Assembly: GCA_016183065.1 (NCBI GenBank)
Contig: JACPFF010000012.1
Coordinates: 1 to 29,025 of the forward strand
From: Deltaproteobacteria bacterium
Lineage (GTDB): Bacteria > UBA10199 > GCA-002796325 > JACPFF01
DNA: 29,025 nucleotides
Reading direction: 5' to 3'
Each line of letters opens with the position of its first letter. Positions within the stretch are counted from its first letter, which is position 1. The notes beneath the pieces were generated by a model. That model did not search any database, was not told the DNA's origin, and saw only the letters and a list, made by a program, of their open reading frames with translations. Both the position numbers and the translations under genes were made by a program. Of the stretch, positions 16,004-22,761 are shown in pieces.

Positions 16004-16734
16004 AGGCGCTCTTGCTCCTGGACTTTCGGATAGGTCTCGTCCGCATCCACGGGTGGTGGTTGGTTCAACACGGCCTCTGCCGCGGTCCGGTTGCCGGTGT
16101 GGAGATGGCATCGCACGGCATTACTGAGGGCCCGTGGATACGACATGCCCGCCCCACGAAGTCGCAGAATTTTTTCATAGTGCGTTGCGGCAGTTCCCCA
16201 CGCCGCTTCGAGTTCATAGGTGATCCCGAGGGTCTGGAGCGCCGCCGCTTGCAGGAGCGGCAGACGGGCTTCTTCGGCGAGCGGCGTCAGTAACTCCCGG
16301 ACGCGATCGCGATCGTTCATGGTCAGGGCCACCCGTGCCACATGGAGACGTGCCAGATCGGCGTACAGGGTCCCGTCGTATTGATGGATGACGCCCTGGA
16401 GGGCGAGCAGATCTGGTGCGGGTTCTGGCGACGGTGTTGCCGGGGCCTCTGGGGTCGCGGAGGTCTTATGTTCGTCTGCCGTGGCTGGTGGCGGCGTATG
16501 TGCCGTCACCGGAGCGGGGTGGAGGGCCTGGTAGAGAGCATAACTTGCCTCCGCAGCACGCCGGGATTGGGAAGACTGGTGCCACGTGAAGAGGCCAGCC
16601 GTGAGGACACATCCGGCGGCGATTACGACGAGGGGCTTCCAATGCCCGATGGTCCAATGGAGGGTCCGCTCGATCCGTCCCCCAACGCTCAATTCCCCAT
16701 GATCTGTGGTCGAGAACCGATGGTATTGTGCCAT
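15976..16734 (-). CDS. YfgM-like membrane-anchored TPR protein
   Basis: The 252-residue product has a cytoplasmic N-terminus, one membrane segment (PLVVIAAGCVLTAGLF, about residues 34-50), a Pro/Ala/Thr-rich linker and a helical region of tetratricopeptide type (YADLARLHVARVALTMNDRD; LLQAAALQTLGITYELE). This is the plan of YfgM (TPR_21 family), an ancillary SecYEG subunit that links translocation with periplasmic chaperones. The long low-complexity linker between membrane and TPR part is unusual. The overlap with the bamB-like gene implies co-transcription. Its promoter leaves only nine bases between -10 box and ATG. Confidence 0.75.
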   Translation of the reverse strand: MAQYHRFSTTDHGELSVGGRIERTLHWTIGHWKPLVVIAAGCVLTAGLFTWHQSSQSRRAAEASYALYQALHPAPVTAHTPPPATADEHKTSATPEAPATPSPEPAPDLLALQGVIHQYDGTLYADLARLHVARVALTMNDRDRVRELLTPLAEEARLPLLQAAALQTLGITYELEAAWGTAATHYEKILRLRGAGMSYPRALSNAVRCHLHTGNRTAAEAVLNQPPPVDADETYPKVQEQERLWLTIDTAS

Positions 16735-16743
16735 AAGGGAGCC

Positions 16744-16772
16744 AACATACCGGTCTTCGCGCCCGGACGCAA
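16744..16772 (-). promoter_or_regulatory. Near-leaderless promoter of the yfgM-bamB-nitrilase operon
   Basis: Minus strand: TTGCGT (16772-16767), 17-bp spacer, TATGTT (16749-16744). Nine bases separate the -10 box from the ATG at 16734, leaving a predicted leader of about two or three bases. Confidence 0.5.
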
Positions 16773-16861
16773 GTCCGTTCCATCAACGGGACCATCGGCA
16801 GAGAGCGCATCGCATGGTCGGCCAAGGCCCTCCCCGCCTTTCCCTCATTGTCGCATGGCCA

Positions 16862-17044
16862 TACTAAGGAGTACACAACCCCCTACACATCTGACTTCGG
16901 CTCATGGCCTACGACTGCGTCAGGCTTCAAGAAAAAATCCTCAACGTATCCGAGTGGATACGCCTCGGATTTTTTCTCTCGCCTTCCTGGTCTCGGCTCA
17001 TGATCCTGTGTCATCTGTAGTAGTGGGTTGTGTACTCCTTAGTA
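16862..17044. mobile_element. 183-bp palindromic MITE-like element with 20-bp terminal inverted repeats
   Basis: TACTAAGGAGTACACAACCC at 16862-16881 is repeated exactly in inverted orientation at 17025-17044. The exact centre of the element carries a second palindrome: GAAAAAATCC (16931-16940) pairs with GGATTTTTTC (16967-16976), and inside it CGTATCC pairs with GGATACG around a GAGT loop. The core has A/T tracts on both sides, like a bidirectional terminator. There is no coding capacity. Short direct repeats TCGGCTCATG (16897-16906, 16993-17002) occur in the arms. The element fills most of the gap between the divergent genes at 16734 and 17064. I see no second copy in the window and no clear target duplication. 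Confidence 0.6.
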
Positions 17045-17057
17045 AATCGCGTATGCT
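17028..17057 (+). promoter_or_regulatory. Leaderless promoter using a -35 box inside the MITE repeat
   Basis: TTGTGT (17028-17033) lies within the right terminal repeat of the palindromic element; after 18 bp comes TATGCT (17052-17057), and six bases later the ATG at 17064. The predicted mRNA is leaderless and half of its promoter is supplied by the element. Confidence 0.45.
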
Positions 17058-17063
17058 ACTCCT

Positions 17064-18209
17064 ATGGCCCGTGATCCACGTGACCCGATTGCCCCGATCG
17101 ATCGGCAGACCTCCCGCCAGACGCCCGTCGAACAAACGATCCCCAAGGGGAGAGCCCTCCGTCCCGAGGTGAAGGCGCAGGCCCCGCACTCTCCACCCGT
17201 ACCGCACGCCGACCAATTTCGGCCGACCGGGGCCCTCGATCGTTTTTTGGCCGCGATCGCCAAGCGGGTCGAGCAAGGGGTCGGATTTTATCACGTCATC
17301 CGATTACCAGGGCGGGGACGCGTGGTGCAAGATCGCCGCGGTGGCGAGCCAGAACCGCAGGGCGGGGCCGCGCGCGAGTCGTTGCCGCTACGTGAAGAGC
17401 ACGCGCAGGGACGCGCGGCGCCATCACGGCCCCATTTTTTCCATGATCGGCATACCGTGGTTCCGCAGCAACACCGTGCGCAATCACCGGGCGGCGACGA
17501 ACGCCCCGACTCGAAATTTGAACAGGAGGTGGTCGCGCGTTTCGAAAAGGGAAAAACGCTCGAGCAGGCTCCTCCCAACGGACGCGCGCATTTTCTGGTG
17601 AAGAGCGCCGTCGAATGGATGCAATTCTTTCGCCGTTTCCTCCATCGGACCGTGCTCCGGGAGATCTCGATCGAACAATTGGCGGACGAAATGCTCTTTC
17701 GCGGTCTCTTGCAACAGAAGGGAAAGGCGGGGAAAGGGGTCTTGGTGGGGGATTTGATCTTGAAAAACGGGGCGGTCGAAAAATTTGCGCGCGTGGACGT
17801 CGATCTGACGCGTCTCATGGCGCGCATGCAGGGTCTGGAACCAGGAACGACGCTGACGCGGCAACTCGTGGTCGAGACCATTCAGGCCGAGATCCTCCGG
17901 TACTTTGCGATCGGCCCAGCCAAAGGGGAAGCGACCCGTTTTGTCGGCGCGCAGGCGAGTGCCGGTATTTTTACCACCCGGCGCACGGAAGAGGCGGTCG
18001 CCCGGCGACTTGGTATCCGGCTCGACGGGGGGACTGCGAAAGGCCCGGAGGAACGCGGGGAGAATACTCCGGAAGAACGGTTTGTCCCCTGGTGGCGATG
18101 GGACCGCGAAGAGCGTGGGGGTCTGCGCCGCTGGTTTGTCCCCGTGACCCTGGGGACGCTCGTGGTCATCGGCATGGTCACCGTCTGGGTCCTCCTGCGC
18201 GGGGCGTAG
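17064..18209 (+). CDS. Unknown tail-anchored protein
   Basis: The product has 381 residues. The first 170 residues are rich in Pro, Arg, Gln and His and look disordered. A helical domain of about 150 residues follows (SAVEWMQFFRRFLHRTVLREIS; ADEMLFRGLLQQKG). The end has a Trp- and Arg-rich stretch (PWWRWDREERGGLRRWF) and one C-terminal membrane segment (VPVTLGTLVVIGMVTVWVLL) with three residues beyond it. This topology predicts a tail-anchored inner-membrane protein facing the cytoplasm. I recognise no family. It is monocistronic, divergent from the yfgM operon, and convergent with the aldehyde dehydrogenase gene. The start is supported by the promoter position rather than by a ribosome binding site. 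Confidence 0.7.
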   Translation: MARDPRDPIAPIDRQTSRQTPVEQTIPKGRALRPEVKAQAPHSPPVPHADQFRPTGALDRFLAAIAKRVEQGVGFYHVIRLPGRGRVVQDRRGGEPEPQGGAARESLPLREEHAQGRAAPSRPHFFHDRHTVVPQQHRAQSPGGDERPDSKFEQEVVARFEKGKTLEQAPPNGRAHFLVKSAVEWMQFFRRFLHRTVLREISIEQLADEMLFRGLLQQKGKAGKGVLVGDLILKNGAVEKFARVDVDLTRLMARMQGLEPGTTLTRQLVVETIQAEILRYFAIGPAKGEATRFVGAQASAGIFTTRRTEEAVARRLGIRLDGGTAKGPEERGENTPEERFVPWWRWDREERGGLRRWFVPVTLGTLVVIGMVTVWVLLRGA

Positions 18210-18211
18210 TG

Positions 18212-18243
18212 TACTGTAAAGAAGCGTTGGACGCACTACAGTA
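18212..18243. repeat. Hairpin between convergent genes
   Basis: TACTGTA (18212-18218) pairs with TACAGTA (18237-18243) around an inner GCGT-TGG-ACGC stem. It lies between the stop at 18209 and the convergent stop at 18271. It has no T tract on either side, so it may be a weak or factor-assisted terminator or an RNA 3'-end stabiliser. Confidence 0.4.
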
Positions 18244-18270
18244 GCACGCAGGCGGCCGGCCGGTGCAGCG

Positions 18271-19815
18271 TCACCATTTTTTCATCCGCCGTGACCGGAG
18301 GAGTCGGGGGAGTGCGGGGAGGCGCTGCCACCAAGGTCCCGTCACCCGGTGGGCCATCTGGACAAAGAGATCGTACACAGAACGATCATACGGGTACCAC
18401 CAGAGATCTTTGTGGGGGGGGCCGCAGTTCGTATGTCGGTGTTGCGGGACCACCATGTCGGAGAGACCGATGGCCCCATGGGTCCGACCGAGGCCGCTCT
18501 GTTTGCGACCGCCCCACGGTGTCTGACAGATGGCGTGGGTGTAAAGGCATTCATTGATGGTCACCGTGCCAACGGCGAGCTGCGCGGCCATGCGCTCAGC
18601 CGCGCGCCGATCGCGCGTCCAGATCGACGCGGTCAGGCCGTACGGAGAATCATTGGCCATGGTGATCGCTTCGTGATCGCTCCCCACGACCATGATCGGT
18701 AACACGGGCCCAAACGTCTCCTCCCGCATAATGCGGTCTGCGTGGGTGACGTCGGTGAGCACGGTCGGTCGGTAAAAGGTGCCGGCAAAATCCGCGTTGC
18801 GCGTTCCCCCGCATCGGAGCGTGGCGCCCCGCGCCACGGCCTCGGCGACATGACGTTCCACGGTGGCCAATTGTGTGGCCGTTGTCAGAGGACCGACCTC
18901 GACCGTGGGATCCGTTCCCGGCCCCTGCCGGAGTTGGCGGGTCTTGGCAACCACCTGGTCGATAAAGGGCCCGGCAATGCGGGCATCGACGTAACAGCGC
19001 TCGACCGAGGCGCAACACTGGCCGGCATTGGTGAATGCCCCCCAGACGGCCCCACTGCTCGCGAGGTCTAGGTCGGCATCGGCCCGGACGATCATGGCAT
19101 CTTTGCCGCCCAGTTCCAGCGTGCAGGGGATCGGTCGCGTGGCGCACGTCGCCATGATCCGTTGTCCCGTTGCCACGCTCCCGGTAAAAAAGACCTTGTC
19201 CACCGCGGCCTCCACCAGCGCGGCGCCGGCCGTGCCATCGCCAATCACGAGTTGGAGCACCTCTGCGGGAAGGCCGGCCGCGCGAAACATAGCCATGATC
19301 TGTTGCGCCGTGTGGAGCGCGTATTCCGAGGGTTTGAAGACGACGGTATTCCCCGTGACGAGTGCCATGGCAATGGCCCCCGCTGGAATCGAAAAAGGGT
19401 AATTCCATGGGGCAATGACGGCAACGACGCCATGGGGTTGATAGTGGAGGATCGATGTGCGTCGCAGCCAGGTCATCAGTCCGATCGGAATGCGGTGCGG
19501 TCGGAGATGCGCTCCCGTGTGATGGGCGAAATAGTAGAGGAGATCGGCCATGGGGTAGAGTTCCGCGGTGAGGGCCTCCAGACGCGGTTTCCCATTTTCC
19601 GCGGTGATGACATCGGCGATCTGGTCGAGATGCTGCAGCAGATATTGTCGGGCGCGCAGGAGTATGGCCCCGCGTTCGCGATAGGTGAGGGCCTGCCACG
19701 CAATCCCCGCCGCATCCCCCCGTTGCACGAGGCCGGCAATTGCGCCAAGCGGCGTCGCCTCATAGGTGGTAATGACCTCAAGGGTCGCCGGATTGCGGAC
19801 CGTGAACGTCGTCAT
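18271..19815 (-). CDS. NAD(P)-dependent aldehyde dehydrogenase
   Basis: A full-length 514-residue member of the aldehyde dehydrogenase superfamily, which oxidises aldehydes to carboxylates through a thiohemiacetal. Key elements are the catalytic cysteine C268 in TNAGQCCAS, the general base E234 in LELGGKDA, the oxyanion Asn in APWNYP (N138), the cofactor Lys in FKPSEYA (K161) and the Rossmann glycine turn FTGSVATG. The C-terminal oligomerisation region and the motif EETFGPVLP are present. It most resembles the succinate-semialdehyde / general aldehyde dehydrogenase group; the substrate is not resolved. A basic C-terminal tail (LPRLLRSRRMKKW) extends past the usual end. Its ATG overlaps the HIT gene stop (ATGA), so the two are translationally coupled. 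Confidence 0.9.
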   Translation of the reverse strand: MTTFTVRNPATLEVITTYEATPLGAIAGLVQRGDAAGIAWQALTYRERGAILLRARQYLLQHLDQIADVITAENGKPRLEALTAELYPMADLLYYFAHHTGAHLRPHRIPIGLMTWLRRTSILHYQPHGVVAVIAPWNYPFSIPAGAIAMALVTGNTVVFKPSEYALHTAQQIMAMFRAAGLPAEVLQLVIGDGTAGAALVEAAVDKVFFTGSVATGQRIMATCATRPIPCTLELGGKDAMIVRADADLDLASSGAVWGAFTNAGQCCASVERCYVDARIAGPFIDQVVAKTRQLRQGPGTDPTVEVGPLTTATQLATVERHVAEAVARGATLRCGGTRNADFAGTFYRPTVLTDVTHADRIMREETFGPVLPIMVVGSDHEAITMANDSPYGLTASIWTRDRRAAERMAAQLAVGTVTINECLYTHAICQTPWGGRKQSGLGRTHGAIGLSDMVVPQHRHTNCGPPHKDLWWYPYDRSVYDLFVQMAHRVTGPWWQRLPALPRLLRSRRMKKW

Positions 19816-20165
19816 GATCGCGTCGAGAGCATGGGGCCGAGCGGGGCGCCCCCGAGCACATGCCAGTGGACGTGGAAGATCTCCTGGCCGGCATCGGCAT
19901 GCGTATTCACAATGAGTCGATAGCCGGATTGATCGATCCCCGCACGTTGTGTCACCTGATGGATCGCCAATGTCATCTCCGACAAGAGCGCCGTCGCATT
20001 GGCGGGGACGGCGTTCCAGGTCGGAAGATGTTCGCGCGGGATGATCAACAGATGGACCGGGGCCTTGGGATGGAGATCGGGAAAGGCCACCACCAACGGA
20101 CCTTCATAGAGGAGCGTGGCAGGGATCGTCCCGGCGGCAATCTTGCAGAAAATACATTCGGACAT
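19812..20165 (-). CDS. HIT-family (HINT-like) nucleotide hydrolase
   Basis: The 117-residue protein starts at the ATG at 20165 after AAGGAGGG. It has the Hint-branch zinc motif CIFCKI at the N-terminus and the histidine triad HVHWHVLGG (H98, H100, H102) near the C-terminus. HINT proteins hydrolyse adenosine phosphoramidates and lysyl-AMP adducts through the middle histidine. All catalytic histidines are present and the length is normal. It lies 19 bases downstream of the HisA-like gene and overlaps the aldehyde dehydrogenase gene by four bases, so the three form one operon. No functional link between them is obvious. Confidence 0.9.
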   Translation of the reverse strand: MSECIFCKIAAGTIPATLLYEGPLVVAFPDLHPKAPVHLLIIPREHLPTWNAVPANATALLSEMTLAIHQVTQRAGIDQSGYRLIVNTHADAGQEIFHVHWHVLGGAPLGPMLSTRS

Positions 20166-20184
20166 CGATCCCTCCTTGAACGGG

Positions 20185-20949
20185 TTATTCGGGAATGAGG
20201 GTGGCCTCATCCGAGGCGATGTTCAACTCATGTTCCTTGGTCATGGTGATGAGCGAGACCAGATCGAAACGGTTCTCGTAGAGCGACCGCCCCAAGATGG
20301 TCCCCATGACGCCAAACTTTTCCAGATGGAGCAATTGGCGGAGTTGGTCGAGTGATTCCAGGTCGGTGCTCTGGATCACCGGCACGCCTGCGCGTTCGGC
20401 AAACGTACGGATCCTGGCCACATTGTCGGTCGTCAGCGTCCCGACTTCATTGACATCCGAGTAGAGGACAAACGAGATCCCTTGTTCACGAAAACGGGCG
20501 AGGTATTCCGCAGCGCTCTTGTTGGCGGCGACCGTCCATCCCTTGATGGCCACCTTGCCATGGCGGACCGTGATTTCGACACCGACCTTGCCGGGGAATT
20601 GCGCGGCCACGGCCTCCGCAAATCGGGGCTGCTGATATGCCAGTGTGCCGAGCACGATGCGGGCAATGCCGGTCTGAAAATAGTGGCTGATGGTCTCGAG
20701 GGCGCGCGTCTTCGCGCTCAACTGACAATGAAATCCGCACTCCTGTGCCAACAGTCGGATGACAGGCTCATTGGGGCTGTGGCCCGCGGCCGATGGGGCC
20801 TCGATGTCGATGAGATGGAGCATTTCCACTCCGGCGGCGCGCAAAAAATCCCCTGCGGCCTGCGGATCTGCGGGAATGGGCGAGGGTTGCTCTTGGGCGA
20901 GGTTCGCGATGCGCTGCTGGCGGAGATAGAGCGTTGGGATAATAAACAT
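20185..20949 (-). CDS. HisA-like TIM-barrel protein lacking both catalytic aspartates
   Basis: The 254-residue protein aligns along its length with HisA (ProFAR isomerase of histidine synthesis), with the characteristic GKVAIKGW segment, the phosphate loop IVLGTLA and the C-terminal GTILGRSLYENRFDL. The two aspartates that do the acid/base chemistry in HisA (Asp8 and Asp127 of the Thermotoga enzyme) are Tyr8 and Thr127 here at exactly equivalent positions, and Thr164 is Ser. The first catalytic strand reads IPTLYLRQQ instead of IPAIDLKDG, and the usual SGG phosphate loop reads STD. It is therefore probably not an active ProFAR isomerase. No other his gene is nearby. It is the first gene of an operon with hinT-like and aldehyde dehydrogenase genes. 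Confidence 0.8.
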   Translation of the reverse strand: MFIIPTLYLRQQRIANLAQEQPSPIPADPQAAGDFLRAAGVEMLHLIDIEAPSAAGHSPNEPVIRLLAQECGFHCQLSAKTRALETISHYFQTGIARIVLGTLAYQQPRFAEAVAAQFPGKVGVEITVRHGKVAIKGWTVAANKSAAEYLARFREQGISFVLYSDVNEVGTLTTDNVARIRTFAERAGVPVIQSTDLESLDQLRQLLHLEKFGVMGTILGRSLYENRFDLVSLITMTKEHELNIASDEATLIPE

Positions 20950-20956
20950 GGCGTCT

Positions 20957-20986
20957 GCTGTACCATGTCGCGCTGCGACAAGTCAA
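20957..20986 (-). promoter_or_regulatory. Leaderless promoter with a palindrome filling its spacer
   Basis: Minus strand: TTGACT (20986-20981), 18-bp spacer, extended -10 TGG-TACAGC (box at 20962-20957), then seven bases to the ATG at 20949. A perfect inverted repeat TGTCGC-GCT-GCGACA (plus strand 20966-20980) lies immediately inside the -35 box, where a repressor would compete with RNA polymerase. Confidence 0.5.
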
Positions 20987-21149
20987 TTTGACGGACAACA
21001 GCAGGGCTATGATCGGTGTGCCCCATGGTCGGCGGGTTCTCCGATCGGCACGTTCCGAGCCGTTCCTCCGCGAACGCTCTCCGGTCGTGGGGAGATCGCC
21101 ATACTCCCCGGTTGTCCCAGGCACTGAGAGACCGCATCGGATTCTCGCG

Positions 21150-21178
21150 TTGACATCACGTGTCAACTATCATATTGT
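21150..21178 (+). promoter_or_regulatory. Promoter and 17-bp inverted repeat upstream of the HNH operon
   Basis: TTGACA (21150-21155), 17-bp spacer, TATTGT (21173-21178), then twelve bases to the ATG at 21191. The -35 box is also the left half of TTGACATCACGTGTCAA (21150-21166), a 6-bp inverted repeat with a five-base centre. A short AAGGA lies at 21183-21187. Confidence 0.6.
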
Positions 21179-21190
21179 TATCAAGGACTT

Positions 21191-21787
21191 ATGCTATCAA
21201 GCGCCGTACTCGTTCTGAATCGTTCCTTTTTCCCGGTCCACGTGACCACGGTCCGTCGGGCCTTTGTGATGTTGTATCAGGGCCTCGCCAAGGCCGTCGA
21301 TCGTGAATACCAAACCTTTACCTTTGCCTCGTGGTCTGATCTGGCCGCATCGGCAGACGACGAGACGGTGGGGTTGATCAATCGGATGATTCGCGTACCA
21401 CGGGTCGTCTTGCTCACGGTTTACGATCGCATTCCGAAACGAGCCATCCGGTTTTCGCGCCTCAACCTCATGATGCGTGACCGCTATCAGTGCCAGTATT
21501 GCGGTCGGCAGACCGCAGCCCATGAACTCAATCTCGATCACGTCATCCCCCGTTCGCGTGGAGGACTGACGACCTGGGAGAACATTGTGACGAGCTGTCA
21601 TCACTGCAATCGGCACAAGGGAGGACGGACGCCGGACGAGGCGCATATGCATCTCATCCGGCGTCCCTATCGACCCACCTCGCTCCCATTCCTCCATCTC
21701 CACCTGAAGCAGTTTCGCTATGACGAGTGGAAGCCATATCTCAATGTGGTCGATTTCAGTTATTGGAACGTCGAGCTTCTCCCGTGA
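21191..21787 (+). CDS. HNH endonuclease family protein
   Basis: A 198-residue protein of the widespread cyanobacterial/proteobacterial single-domain HNH family. The HNH module spans about residues 95-145: zinc pair C101/C104 (CQYC), the catalytic DH in NLDHVIPRSRGG (D116, H117), N131 in WENIV and the second zinc pair C136/C139 (CHHC). The N-terminal 90 residues (VLNRSFFPVHVTTVRRAFVMLY) match the conserved family leader. These proteins are intact nucleases by motif, but their biological role is unknown and they are usually found among housekeeping genes, as here. The stop overlaps a GTG of the pseudouridine synthase gene (GTGA at 21784-21787). Confidence 0.9.
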   Translation: MLSSAVLVLNRSFFPVHVTTVRRAFVMLYQGLAKAVDREYQTFTFASWSDLAASADDETVGLINRMIRVPRVVLLTVYDRIPKRAIRFSRLNLMMRDRYQCQYCGRQTAAHELNLDHVIPRSRGGLTTWENIVTSCHHCNRHKGGRTPDEAHMHLIRRPYRPTSLPFLHLHLKQFRYDEWKPYLNVVDFSYWNVELLP

Positions 21788-21801
21788 CGCACGCATCAGC
21801 G

Positions 21802-22761
21802 ATGCAACTCATCGTTCCTGGGCGTGCTGCTGGGGAACGGCTTGATCGGTATCTTACCCGCGTGTTGGCGCAACATTCTCGCGCGACCATTCAACGGTGG
21901 ATTCGGGAGGGGCACGTCACGGTGGATGCCGGCCAGGCCGTGCCGCATCGGGTGGTGCGGGCCGGCGAGGTGATTGTCGTGAGGCCGCCCCCGGTGGTCC
22001 CCAGTCCTCTGGTGGCGCAAGTCCTCCCGCTCGCGATCCTCTACGAAGATGCGGACATCCTCGTGCTCAACAAGGCCGCTGGGATGGTGGTCCATCCGGG
22101 CGCGGGGCAGTTACAGGGGACGGTGGTCAATGCCTTGCTCGCGCATATCCCGGACCTTCGGGGAGTTGGTGGGGTCGAACGCCCCGGGATTGTGCACCGC
22201 CTCGATAAAGGGACTTCCGGCGTGATGATCGTCGCAAAACATGATGCGGCCCATCTGGCCCTGACACGCCAGTTTCACGATCGACACGTCAGCAAGACCT
22301 ACCAAGCGCTCTGCATTGGGCAGGTGCGAGCCAGTGGTGTGATTGAGGCCCCGATCGGTCGGCATCCGACCCATCGGACGGCCATGTCCACGGAGAGTCG
22401 CCGGGGGCGGCCCGCCATGACGCGCTGGCGGGTGCGCGAGGTTTTTGCCACCGCGGTCTCGCTGGTGGAGGTCGATCTCCTCACCGGGCGTACGCACCAG
22501 ATTCGCGTCCATATGAGTGCCGCGGGTCATCCGCTCGTGGGCGATGGTGTGTATGGCAAGCGTGCGACAGGTCGACACCTGTTGCCCGCCTGGCGATTGC
22601 TTCTGGCAGAGGCGCGGCGTCCCATGCTCCATGCCTGGCGTCTGGCATTGGCGCATCCCTGCACGGGTCTCCCCATGGCGTGGGAGGCCCCGTGCCCCGA
22701 GGATTTTTCGACGATGGTCCGGCAGATGCGTCTCTTGGCGAGAGCGGGGGAGGCGGTATGA
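21802..22761 (+). CDS. rluD: RluD-type 23S rRNA pseudouridine synthase
   Basis: The 319-residue enzyme has an N-terminal S4 RNA-binding domain (GERLDRYLTRVLAQHSRATIQRWI) and a RluA/RluD catalytic domain with the motif HRLDKGTSGVMIVAK; D135 is the catalytic aspartate that attacks uridine. The C-terminal motif GRTHQIRVHMSAAGHPLVGD is complete. RluD converts uridines 1911, 1915 and 1917 of 23S rRNA helix 69 in E. coli; RluD and the related RluC/RluA cannot be told apart with certainty by reading. The start may instead be the GTG at 21784 that overlaps the HNH stop, adding six residues. The pgeF ATG overlaps its stop (ATGA). The RluD-PgeF pair is a conserved gene order in bacteria, which supports both names. 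Confidence 0.9.
   Translation: MQLIVPGRAAGERLDRYLTRVLAQHSRATIQRWIREGHVTVDAGQAVPHRVVRAGEVIVVRPPPVVPSPLVAQVLPLAILYEDADILVLNKAAGMVVHPGAGQLQGTVVNALLAHIPDLRGVGGVERPGIVHRLDKGTSGVMIVAKHDAAHLALTRQFHDRHVSKTYQALCIGQVRASGVIEAPIGRHPTHRTAMSTESRRGRPAMTRWRVREVFATAVSLVEVDLLTGRTHQIRVHMSAAGHPLVGDGVYGKRATGRHLLPAWRLLLAEARRPMLHAWRLALAHPCTGLPMAWEAPCPEDFSTMVRQMRLLARAGEAV

Noticed and set aside
20988-21013. Plus-strand promoter TTGACG...TATGAT upstream of the HNH gene
   Set aside because: The spacer is only 14 bp; the pair at 21150-21178 has correct spacing and lies at the gene.
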